Assembly: GCF_001011035.1 (NCBI RefSeq)
Contig: NZ_CP011492.1
Span: 7,185,447-7,249,446 of the forward strand
Direction: 5' to 3'
DNA length: 64,000 nucleotides
Source: Streptomyces sp. CNQ-509
Lineage (GTDB): Bacteria; Actinomycetota; Actinomycetes; Streptomycetales; Streptomycetaceae
This document shows, one piece after another, positions 57,201-64,000 of the stretch. Both the position numbers and the translations under genes were made by a program. The notes beneath the pieces were generated by a model. It ran no database searches, was not told the origin of the DNA, and saw only the letters and a program-made list of their open reading frames with translations. Each line of letters opens with the position of its first letter. The first letter of the stretch is position 1.

Positions 57201-58907
57201 ATGACCACCGCACAACTCTCCCTCCACACCGTCACCAAGCGCTACGGCGAGCGCGTCGTGCTCGGCGACGTGACGCTCACCGTCCGCCCCGGCGAGAAGG
57301 CCGGCGTCATCGGCGACAACGGCTCCGGCAAGTCCACGCTGCTGCGCCTCCTCGCCGGCAGGACCCGTCCCGACACGGGCGAGGCGACCCTCGTCACCCC
57401 CGGCGGCCTCGGCTATCTGCCGCAGAGCCTCGACCTGCCGCAGGAGGCCACCGTCCAGGACGCGGTCGACACGGCGCTCGCCGGGCTCCGCGCGCTCGAA
57501 GCGGAGCTGCGGCGGGCCGAGTCGGGGCTCGCCGGAGCGGCGCCGGGCGCGCTGCTGGACGCGGCGCTGGCCGCGTACGGGCGGCTCGTCGAGGAGTACG
57601 AGACCCGCGACGGGTACCGCGCGGACACCCGCGTCGACGCCGCCCTCACCGGCCTCGGCCTCCCTGCCCTCGCCCGCGACCGCCGCCTGGGGACTCTCTC
57701 CGGCGGCGAGCGCTCCCGCCTCGCGCTGGCCGCGACCCTGGCGGCCCGCCCGGAGGTCCTGCTGCTCGACGAGCCGACCAACGACCTGGACGACCGCGCG
57801 GTCGCCTGGCTGGAGGACCACCTGCGCGCCCACCGCGGCACCCTCGTCGCGGTCACCCACGACCGGCTGTTCCTGGAGCGGCTGACGACGACGGTCCTGG
57901 AGGTCGACGGCGGCCGGGTCACCCGCTACGGCGACGGCTACGACGGCTATCTCGCCGCGAAGGCCGCGGAACGCGCCCGCATGCTGCGCGAGTACGAGGA
58001 GTGGCGCGCGGAACTCGCCCGCAACCGCCGCCTCGCCGAGTCCGCCGCGACCCGTCTCACGGCGATCCCGCGGTCGCAGCCGCTGGCGGTCTTCGGCCAC
58101 GGCGCGTTCCGCACCCGCAGCAGGACGCACGGCGCCGCGGTCCGCATCCGCAACGCGAAGGAGCGGGTGGCCCGCCTCACCTCGAACCCGGTCCGGCCCC
58201 CGCCGCAGCCGCTGGTGTTCCGCGCCCGGCTGGAGTCCGGCGGCCCCGGTGCGGCGCCGCCCGGCGGAAGCGCGGCAGTCGCGGACGCGGGCGGCACCCC
58301 GGCCGGCCCGGAACCGGCGGCGGAGGTGCCCGCCGCCGAACTGGCGGACGTCGTCGTCGGGGACCGGCTGCGGCTGCCGTCGCTGCGCCTGGGGGCCGCC
58401 GAGCGGCTGCTGGTCACCGGGCCCAACGGGGCCGGGAAGACCACCCTGCTGCGGGTGCTGGCCGGTGAGCTGCGGCCGGACTCCGGGACGGTGCGGGTGC
58501 CCGGCAGCGTGGGGCACCTGCGGCAGGGGGAGACCGCGTGGCCGCCCGGCGCCACGGTGTTGCGGGCGTTCGCCGCCGACCGCCCCGGCACCCCGGACGA
58601 GCACGCCGAGCGACTCCTGTCGTACGGCCTCTTCCGCCCGGCGGACCTGCGGCTGCGGGTGGGGGAGCTGTCGTACGGGCAGCGCCGCCGCATCGACCTC
58701 GCCCGGCTCATCGCCGAGCCGGTCGACCTGCTGCTCCTGGACGAGCCGACGAACCACCTGTCGCCGGCGCTCGTCGAGGAACTGGAGCAGGCGCTCGCCG
58801 GCTACGCGGGCGCGCTGGTCGTGGTCACCCACGACCGCCGCATGCGCGCCCGCTTCACCGGCAACCGCCTCCACCTGGACGCGGGCACCCCTCGCCCACA
58901 GGAGTGA
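57201..58907 (+). CDS. ABC-F subfamily ATPase (ribosome protection type)
   Basis: A 568-aa soluble protein with two ABC domains and no membrane segments. Domain 1: Walker A VIGDNGSGKSTLL, signature TLSGGERSRLALA, Walker B VLLLDEPTNDLDD. Domain 2: VTGPNGAGKTTLL, ELSYGQRRRIDLA, LLLLDEPTNHLS. The interdomain P-site linker (about 255-330) is charged and helical. This is the layout of actinomycete antibiotic-resistance ABC-F proteins (TlrC/OleB/VarM-like), which displace drugs from the ribosome; a housekeeping role cannot be excluded. ATG 57201 has a distant AGGGG. A long leader suggests attenuation control. Confidence 0.9.
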   Translation: MTTAQLSLHTVTKRYGERVVLGDVTLTVRPGEKAGVIGDNGSGKSTLLRLLAGRTRPDTGEATLVTPGGLGYLPQSLDLPQEATVQDAVDTALAGLRALEAELRRAESGLAGAAPGALLDAALAAYGRLVEEYETRDGYRADTRVDAALTGLGLPALARDRRLGTLSGGERSRLALAATLAARPEVLLLDEPTNDLDDRAVAWLEDHLRAHRGTLVAVTHDRLFLERLTTTVLEVDGGRVTRYGDGYDGYLAAKAAERARMLREYEEWRAELARNRRLAESAATRLTAIPRSQPLAVFGHGAFRTRSRTHGAAVRIRNAKERVARLTSNPVRPPPQPLVFRARLESGGPGAAPPGGSAAVADAGGTPAGPEPAAEVPAAELADVVVGDRLRLPSLRLGAAERLLVTGPNGAGKTTLLRVLAGELRPDSGTVRVPGSVGHLRQGETAWPPGATVLRAFAADRPGTPDEHAERLLSYGLFRPADLRLRVGELSYGQRRRIDLARLIAEPVDLLLLDEPTNHLSPALVEELEQALAGYAGALVVVTHDRRMRARFTGNRLHLDAGTPRPQE

Positions 58908-59059
58908 CGCCCGCCGTACCCGTCCCGCCGGTCCTTCACCCGGCCGGTCCCCGGGCGGGCGCCGTTCCGCGGCCCGCCGGCCGCTGCCGCGCCCGCCGCT
59001 GGGGGTACCTTCCGGCGGGCCGTCCCCGAGGGTGGGGATCCGCCGCGCATGCTGGGGAG

Positions 59060-60280
59060 ATGTCCGTCGCCGCGTTCGTTTCGTCCCGGTGGTTCGTGGC
59101 GGCGCTCTTCGTCGTCATCACGTTCGCCGACCTGGTGACCGCCCGGGGGCAGTCGCTCGGCGCCCTCTTCTCCATCCTCCCCGTGCTGGTCGCGGTGAAC
59201 GGCGGGCGGCGGGCCGTCGTGGCCGCCGGGGCGCTCGGGGTGGTGCTGGCCGCCCTGCTGAGCTGGTACAACCACGACGCCGGGCAGGCCCGGTTCTTCG
59301 CCCGGTTCATCGCCGTCGTCGGCGCCACCGGGCTCGGGCTCGTCCTCCAGGCGGTGCGTGTCGACCGCGAGAGGCGGCTCGCGCGGGCGCAGCGGATCGC
59401 GGACGTGGCGCAGCGGGCGCTGCTGCCGGTGCCGCCCCGCCGCGTGGGGCCCTTCGAGGTCGCCGCGACCTACGCGTCCGCGGCGCACGACGCGCAGGTC
59501 GGCGGCGACCTCTACGACGTCGTGGGCACCGGCTCCGGGCTGCGTGCCGTGATCGGCGACGTACGCGGCAAGGGGCTGCCCGCCGTCCGCATCGCCGGCG
59601 GCGCGCTCGGCGTCTTCCGGGCCGTCGGGCACGACGAGCGGGATCTGCCGCTGATCGGCCGCCGGATGGAGCACAGCGTGCTGCGCGAGGCGGGTCCGGA
59701 GGACTTCGTCACCGTGCTGCTGGTGGAGGTCACCACGGGCGGCCGCTGCACGCTCCTGTCGTACGGGCACCCCCCGCCCCTGGTCCGCAACGTCGCGGGC
59801 GAGGTGCGCGAGGCGCCCGTCGCCGCGCACCCCCCGATCGGCCTCGGGCTGCTGCGGGACCCCGCCCCCGAGGACCGCGCGGACGGCGGGTACGGGGCCG
59901 CCGGGGCAAGCGGCGGCCCCGGCGACGCCGGCGTCGTCTCCGCCGCCGACCCCGCCATCGACCCCCTCGCCACCCCCGACAGCGCCTCCGCGCGGACCAC
60001 CGAACTGATCCTCGTCCCCGGCGACGAACTGCTCCTCGTCACCGACGGCGTCCTGGAGGCCCGCAACGCCGCCGGCGAGTTCTACCCGCTGACCCCGCGC
60101 TACGCCGGCTGTCTGGGCCCTCACGACCCGCCCGCCGAGGTGCTCGCCGCGCTCAACGCCGACATGCGCGTCTACTGCGGCGGCGAACTCGACGACGACT
60201 CCGCGCTCGTCCTGCTGCGCTACACGCCGCCGCTGCCCGGCGAACGCTCGTCCTCCACCGGGGCCGTCTCGCCCCGCTGA
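59060..60280 (+). CDS. Membrane-linked PP2C/SpoIIE-type Ser phosphatase
   Basis: A 406-aa protein: three hydrophobic helices (about 5-95; WFVAALFVVITFADLVTA, LFSILPVLVAVNGG, FFARFIAVVGATGLGLVLQ) and a C-terminal SpoIIE/PP2C domain with VAATYASAAHDAQVGGDLYDVV, AVIGDVRGKGLPAVRIAG, VTVLLVEV, LSYGHPPPLV, LLLVTDGVLEARN and DDDSALVLLRY. Metal-binding aspartates are kept. A Gly/Ala/Asp insert sits at about 270-305. Streptomyces has many such phosphatases acting in anti-sigma/anti-anti-sigma networks. GGGGAG abuts the ATG, so initiation may be weak or leaderless. It overlaps the convergent antiporter gene by 61 nt. Confidence 0.9.
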   Translation: MSVAAFVSSRWFVAALFVVITFADLVTARGQSLGALFSILPVLVAVNGGRRAVVAAGALGVVLAALLSWYNHDAGQARFFARFIAVVGATGLGLVLQAVRVDRERRLARAQRIADVAQRALLPVPPRRVGPFEVAATYASAAHDAQVGGDLYDVVGTGSGLRAVIGDVRGKGLPAVRIAGGALGVFRAVGHDERDLPLIGRRMEHSVLREAGPEDFVTVLLVEVTTGGRCTLLSYGHPPPLVRNVAGEVREAPVAAHPPIGLGLLRDPAPEDRADGGYGAAGASGGPGDAGVVSAADPAIDPLATPDSASARTTELILVPGDELLLVTDGVLEARNAAGEFYPLTPRYAGCLGPHDPPAEVLAALNADMRVYCGGELDDDSALVLLRYTPPLPGERSSSTGAVSPR

Positions 60281-61581
60281 GCCGGCAGCCGCGGCACCTC
60301 GGCCGCACCGGCCTCCGCGTGCCCCTCCTCGTCACCCGGGGAGCCGGCCCGCGCGTCCGCCGCCTCGACGGGGGCCGCCGCGTGCTCCGCCGCCGGCGCC
60401 GCGCGCTCCGCCTGCCGTTCCTCGCGCCACGCCGTCACCCGCAGCGCGACCGGCTCCGTGTACCGCGCCGCGAGCGGTCCGACGATCACCAGCACCAGCA
60501 CGTACGCCGTCGCCAGCGGCCCCAGCTCCGGCTCGACCCCGGCGGTGACCGCGATCCCGGCGATGACGATGGAGAATTCGCCGCGCGCGACGAGCGTGCC
60601 GCCCGCCCGCCAGCGGCCCTTCTCCGAGATGCCGGCGCGTTTCGCCGCCCAGTGTCCCGTCGCGATCTTCGTCAGCGCCGTCACGACCGCCAGCGCCAGC
60701 GCCGGCAGGATCACCGGCGGGATCGACTGCGGGTCGGTGTGCAGGCCGAAGAAGACGAAGAACACCGCGGCGAAGAGGTCCCGCAGCGGACTGAGCAGGT
60801 TGTGCGCGCCCTCCGCGACCTCGCCCGACAGGGCGATGCCCACCAGGAACGCGCCCACCGCCGCCGACACCTGGAGCTGCTGCGCGAACCCGGCGACAAG
60901 CAGCGTGAGCCCCAGGACGACGAGCAGCAGCTTCTCGGGGTCGTCGCTGGAGACGAAGCGGGAGATCAGCCGCCCGTAGCGGACGGCGATGAAGAGCACC
61001 GCGCCCGCCGCCCCGAGGGCGATGGCCAGCGTGGCGCTGCCCTGCGCGATGCCGACGCCGGCGACCAGCGCGGTGACGATCGGCAGGTACACCGCCATCG
61101 CCAGGTCCTCCAGGACCAGCACGCTGAGGATGACCGGCGTCTCGCGGTTACCGAGCCGGCCGAGGTCGCCGAGGACCTTGGCGATGACGCCGGAGGAGGA
61201 GATCCAGGTGACGCCGGCCAGCACCACGGCGGCGACGCCGCCCCAGCCGAGCAGCAGCGCCATGATCGCGCCCGGCAGGGCGTTGAACGTGAAGTCGACG
61301 AGGCCGGCCGGGTACTGGGTCTTGAGGTTCGAGACCAGGTCGCTGGCCGTGTACTCCAGGCCCAGCATGAGCAGCAGCAGGATGACACCGATCTCGGCGC
61401 CGATCGCCACGAAGTCCTCGCTGGCGCCCAGCGGCAGCAGCCCGCCCTCGCCGAAGGCGAGCCCGGCCAGCAGGTACAGCGGGATGGGGGAGAACTGGAA
61501 GCGGCCCGCGAACCGCCCGAGCAGACCGAGTCCGAGGATGATCGCGCCGAACTCGATGAGGAAAACCGCGTAGGAGTGCAA
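60220..61581 (-). CDS. CPA2 family K+/H+ antiporter (KhtU-like)
   Basis: A 453-aa membrane protein with about 12 helices: IEFGAIILGLGLLGRFAGRF, GAEIGVILLLLMLGLEYTASDL, AGVTWISSSGVIAKVLGDLGRL, VLVLEDLAMAVYLPIVTALVAG, and FFVFFGLHTDPQS with GEFSIVIAGIAV. These match KefB/KhtU-type Na+(K+)/H+ exchangers (the ED pair in helix 5 is present). The C-terminal 55 residues are cytoplasmic and Ala/Glu-rich. It starts 4 nt after the stop of the TrkA-C domain gene, its probable regulatory subunit. Confidence 0.92.
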   Translation of the reverse strand: MHSYAVFLIEFGAIILGLGLLGRFAGRFQFSPIPLYLLAGLAFGEGGLLPLGASEDFVAIGAEIGVILLLLMLGLEYTASDLVSNLKTQYPAGLVDFTFNALPGAIMALLLGWGGVAAVVLAGVTWISSSGVIAKVLGDLGRLGNRETPVILSVLVLEDLAMAVYLPIVTALVAGVGIAQGSATLAIALGAAGAVLFIAVRYGRLISRFVSSDDPEKLLLVVLGLTLLVAGFAQQLQVSAAVGAFLVGIALSGEVAEGAHNLLSPLRDLFAAVFFVFFGLHTDPQSIPPVILPALALAVVTALTKIATGHWAAKRAGISEKGRWRAGGTLVARGEFSIVIAGIAVTAGVEPELGPLATAYVLVLVIVGPLAARYTEPVALRVTAWREERQAERAAPAAEHAAAPVEAADARAGSPGDEEGHAEAGAAEVPRLPAQRGETAPVEDERSPGSGGV

Positions 61582-61585
61582 GCGC

Positions 61586-62074
61586 TCACTCCCGCCCGAG
61601 CAGCGCCGCGGCCGCCTCGATGCCTTCGCGGGTGCCGATCACGATGAGCGTGTCGCCGCCGGCGAACCGGAAGTCGGGGGCGGGGGAGGGGATGGCCTCC
61701 GCGCGCCGCAGCACGGCCACGATCGACGCGCCCGTCTCGGTGCGGACCCGCGTCTCGCCCAGCACCCGGCCGTTCCAGTACGACGTCGCCGACAGCTCGA
61801 CGCGCTCGGCGACCAGCCCCAGGTCGGTGGTGTGCAGCAGGTTCGGGCTGTGGTGCGAGGGCGTGAGCGCGTCGATGAGCGCCGCCGTCTCGGCGCCGTT
61901 CAGATGCAGCGACTGCATGCAGGCGTCCGGGTCGTCGGAGCGGTAGACGTTGATCGACCGGGTGCCGTCCCGGTGCGCGATCACCGACAGGTGCTTCTTC
62001 TGCGCACGAGTGGTGAGGTCGTACTTCACGCCGATGCCCGGCAGTGGCGTGGTGCTCATCCTTGGAGCAGGCAC
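61586..62074 (-). CDS. KhtT-like TrkA-C domain regulatory subunit
   Basis: A 162-aa soluble protein: N-terminal part IGVKYDLTTRAQKKHLSVIAHRDGTRSINVY and a C-terminal RCK_C/TrkA-C domain, VAERVELSATSYWNGRVLGETRVRTETGASIVAVLRR...GGDTLIVIGTREGIEAAAALLG. In Bacillus such subunits (KhtT) gate the antiporter and can bind c-di-AMP. GTG 62074 is chosen because AAAGGGGACGGGCC precedes it; the ATG at 62059 abuts its only ribosome-like AAGG. It is coupled to the antiporter gene. Confidence 0.9.
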   Translation of the reverse strand: MPAPRMSTTPLPGIGVKYDLTTRAQKKHLSVIAHRDGTRSINVYRSDDPDACMQSLHLNGAETAALIDALTPSHHSPNLLHTTDLGLVAERVELSATSYWNGRVLGETRVRTETGASIVAVLRRAEAIPSPAPDFRFAGGDTLIVIGTREGIEAAAALLGRE

Positions 62075-62330
62075 GGCCCGTCCCCTTTCCGACGTCCGCT
62101 GAATGTCGCGTGTCCGCGGCCCCTGGGATGCGGGCAGCCGATCCCCCGCGCGGCGCAGCAGATATCGTGCCATCCCGCCGTACGGCGGGAACATGGGTGT
62201 CAGCACGGATGGACAGCCCGGCCCGTGGCGGGCCACCATCAGTGCCGGGACAGTCGTCGTCTCCGCCGGTCGCAGCCCCGGTCAGGCCCGGTCCCGCCCG
62301 CTGCGTCCACCGTCCCCGGGGAACCCGCGA

Positions 62331-62996
62331 ATGAACCGAGCGGTCAAGGCCCGCGTCCTGCTCGCCGACGACCACGCCCTCGTACGCCGCGGGATCCGGC
62401 TCATCCTGGACGCCGAACCCGACCTGACCGTCGCCGCAGAGGCGGGCGACGGCGCCGAGGCCGTGGCGCTCGCCCGGGACCCGGCGGTGGCCGTGGACCT
62501 GGCGATCCTGGACGTCGCGATGCCCCGGCTGACCGGACTCCAGGCGGCGCGCGAGCTTTGCCGCGTACGGCCGGGGCTGCGGATACTCATCCTGACGATG
62601 CACGACAACGAGCAGTACTTCTTCGAGTCGCTGAAGGCCGGTGCCGCCGGCTACGTGCCGAAGTCCGTCGCGGACCGGGACCTCGTCGAGGCGTGCCGGG
62701 CCGCGCTGCGCGACGAGCCGTTCATCTACCCGGGCGCCGAGACGGCCCTCGTCCGCCGCTACCTCGACCGCGCCCGGCAGGGCGATCCGCTGCCGGCCCG
62801 GCCGATCACGGAGCGGGAGGAGGAGATCCTCAAGCTCGTCGCCGAGGGGCACACCTCGAAGGAGATCGGCGACCTGCTGGTCATCAGCGCCAGGACGGTG
62901 GAGCGGCACCGGGCCAACCTGCTGCAGAAGCTGGGCCTGCGCGACCGCCTGGAGCTGACCCGGTACGCGATCCGCGCGGGCCTGATCGAGCCCTGA
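62331..62996 (+). CDS. NarL/LuxR-family response regulator, orphan
   Basis: A 221-aa response regulator. The receiver domain has VLLADDHALVRRGIRLIL (acidic pocket), the phosphoacceptor Asp in LAILDVAMPRLTG, and KSVADRDL with the conserved Lys. The LuxR helix-turn-helix is ITEREEEILKLVAEGHTSKEIGDLLVISARTVERHRANLLQKLGL, about residues 158-202. No histidine kinase gene is adjacent, so its partner is elsewhere. The ATG at 62331 has GGGGAA ahead. A terminator follows. Confidence 0.92.
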   Translation: MNRAVKARVLLADDHALVRRGIRLILDAEPDLTVAAEAGDGAEAVALARDPAVAVDLAILDVAMPRLTGLQAARELCRVRPGLRILILTMHDNEQYFFESLKAGAAGYVPKSVADRDLVEACRAALRDEPFIYPGAETALVRRYLDRARQGDPLPARPITEREEEILKLVAEGHTSKEIGDLLVISARTVERHRANLLQKLGLRDRLELTRYAIRAGLIEP

Positions 62997-63022
62997 CGCC
63001 GCACCGGGCGCGGACCGGGTCG

Positions 63023-63063
63023 CGGCCGGGGCAGTGGACCGCCCGGCCCGCGTGCCCCGGCCG
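63023..63063 (+). terminator. Terminator after the response regulator
   Basis: A perfect 11-bp stem CGGCCGGGGCA (63023-63033) / complement (63053-63063) with a 19-nt loop, 26 nt past the stop codon. Confidence 0.65.
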
Positions 63064-63148
63064 GGAGACCGGCGGGGTACGGCCCGTGGCCGCACCCCGC
63101 CGCCCCCTGTTCTCCGGCGGCCCGCTCAACCGCCGTCCCGGTGGCCGC

Positions 63149-64000
63149 TCAGGCCGCCGGCTCCGCGGCCGCCGGTGCCGTCCGTGCCGGGGTCAGCGCC
63201 CCCGCGACCGCCGCCGACACCGCCGCCGCGACGGCCGCCACCGTGAACGCCTCCGTGAACCCCTCCAGCGTGCTGCCGACGAGGCTCGCCGCCGCCACGC
63301 TGGAGACCACCGCGGCGCCCAGCGAGGCGCCGAACTCGTGGAACGTGCTCACGATGCCGGAGGCGATCCCCGCCTCGTGCGGCGCCACCTGCCCCAGCGC
63401 CGTGGCCGAGGCGACCACGAACATCGCGCCCGTGCCCAGCGCCGCGACCGTCACCCCGATCGCGACCGTCACCGGCCGCATCGAGACCGCGGGCACCGCG
63501 AGTCCGGCCGCCGCCGCGGTCAGCGCGGCGATGGCGGGCGCCCGCGCGCCCGTCCGGCCGATCAGCCGCCCCGTCAGGTCCGCCCCCACCATCGCCGCGA
63601 ACGCGACGGGCAGGAAGAGCAGCCCGGTGTGCAGCGCCCCGTAGCCGCGGGCGTGCTGGTAGTAGAAGGTGCCCAGGAAGAACACGGCCACCATCAGCGC
63701 CGTCGCCATCAGGATGAGGAACGCGCCCGTGGCCACCGGCCGCCGGGCCAGCAGCCGCACGTCCATCAGCGGGCTGCGGGCGCGCCGCTGCCAGACGGTG
63801 AACAGCAGGTAGCCGACGGCCGCGAGCAGGACGAGCCCGCCGGTGCGGGCGGTGAGCCAGCCGCGTTCGCCGGCGTCGATGAGCCCGTAGATCAGCGTCG
63901 CCGTCGAGGCGGTCACCAGCGCCGCGCCGAGCAGGTCCACCCGCGACCGCTCCGCGGGCGCGGGCCGGTTCGGCAGCAGCACGGCGAGCACGGCGACGAT
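63149..64000 (-). CDS. MFS transporter, DHA2 (EmrB/QacA) type, C-terminal part
   Basis: The open frame runs off the right end; the last 283 residues are visible. Hydrophobic helices alternate with short loops: LLGAALVTASTATLIYGLIDAG, GLVLLAAVGYLLFTVWQ, GAFLILMATALMVAVFFLGTFY, GLLFLPVAFAAMVGADLTGRLI and APHEAGIASGIVSTFHEFGASLGAAVV. The FYYQHARGYGALHTGLLFLP segment is typical of 14-helix DHA2 drug exporters. Start and first half lie outside the window. Confidence 0.88.
   Translation of the reverse strand: MVAVLAVLLPNRPAPAERSRVDLLGAALVTASTATLIYGLIDAGERGWLTARTGGLVLLAAVGYLLFTVWQRRARSPLMDVRLLARRPVATGAFLILMATALMVAVFFLGTFYYQHARGYGALHTGLLFLPVAFAAMVGADLTGRLIGRTGARAPAIAALTAAAAGLAVPAVSMRPVTVAIGVTVAALGTGAMFVVASATALGQVAPHEAGIASGIVSTFHEFGASLGAAVVSSVAAASLVGSTLEGFTEAFTVAAVAAAVSAAVAGALTPARTAPAAAEPAA

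Noticed and set aside
53736..58874. A very long minus-strand open frame (about 1,700 codons) spanning the second kinase, the lipoprotein and the ABC-F gene
   Set aside because: Only its last 730 codons make recognisable protein (the kinase). The rest is the antisense frame of well-supported genes and is Arg/Gly/Ala/Pro-rich nonsense, as expected at this GC content.
1..64000. tRNA, rRNA, CRISPR arrays, transposases, integrases and attachment sites
   Set aside because: None was recognised by reading; no tRNA-like T-loop motif, regular short-spaced repeats or transposase motifs were found. A tRNAscan/Infernal search would settle the RNA genes.

Overview
The window is about 74% GC. Strong G/C codon bias, DUF574-type methyltransferases, CebR-type operators, streptogrisin-like proteases, rare TTA (bldA) codons and GTG/TTG starts all point to a Streptomyces or very close relative. 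The DNA looks chromosomal. No rRNA, tRNA, CRISPR array or insertion sequence was recognised.

Left part (1-12.1 kb): housekeeping and accessory genes. These are a partial hypothetical gene, a FUSC-type membrane protein, an F420-type oxidoreductase, an HhH glycosylase-like protein, a GNAT acetyltransferase, an exopolyphosphatase, an MHS-type transporter, a RibD-like reductase and a cellulose/chitin-active AA10 monooxygenase with a perfect CebR box. From 8.74 to 9.92 kb lie fused remnants of a GntR regulator, a flavoprotein and a HEAT-repeat protein, in front of an orphan solute-binding lipoprotein. I read this as a collapsed operon.

Core (12.2-26.1 kb): a phenazine gene cluster. An ABBA aromatic prenyltransferase, a 43-codon coupled ORF and a PhzS-like flavin monooxygenase form one block. 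A PhzA/B paralogue, a DUF1330-like protein and a divergently oriented secreted protease follow. Then comes a complete phzBCDEFG run. A PhzM-like O-methyltransferase and an ECF41 sigma factor face it on the other strand. PhzC feeds chorismate, PhzE/D/F/B/G build the tricycle, and the monooxygenase, prenyltransferase and methyltransferase should decorate it. Predicted product: a prenylated and/or methylated phenazine. TTA codons in phzC and in the methyltransferase suggest bldA control. The sigma factor has a good match to an ECF41 promoter in front of it.

Middle (26-47 kb): a sialic-acid/ManNAc catabolism pair (nanE-nanK) opposite a FadR-type regulator, hypothetical genes, an ArsR-type regulator/SRPBCC operon behind a 20-bp palindrome, an SDR with a degenerate active site, an orphan CebE-like binding protein with a CebR box, a MocR regulator and EamA exporter whose start codons overlap, terD, an MFS pump, and an MBL-fold protein facing a CGNR regulator across a repeated operator.

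Right part (47-64 kb): a SigE-type sigma factor with a peptidoglycan-binding membrane protein, a 32-codon membrane peptide, a GH5 cellulase and a GH11 xylanase sharing a GAAAGTTTC palindrome, an operon of a lipoprotein and two tandem kinase/solute-receptor fusions, an ABC-F protein preceded by a perfect 21-bp stem, a SpoIIE-type phosphatase, a KhtTU-like K+/H+ antiporter, a NarL-type regulator and a partial MFS transporter.
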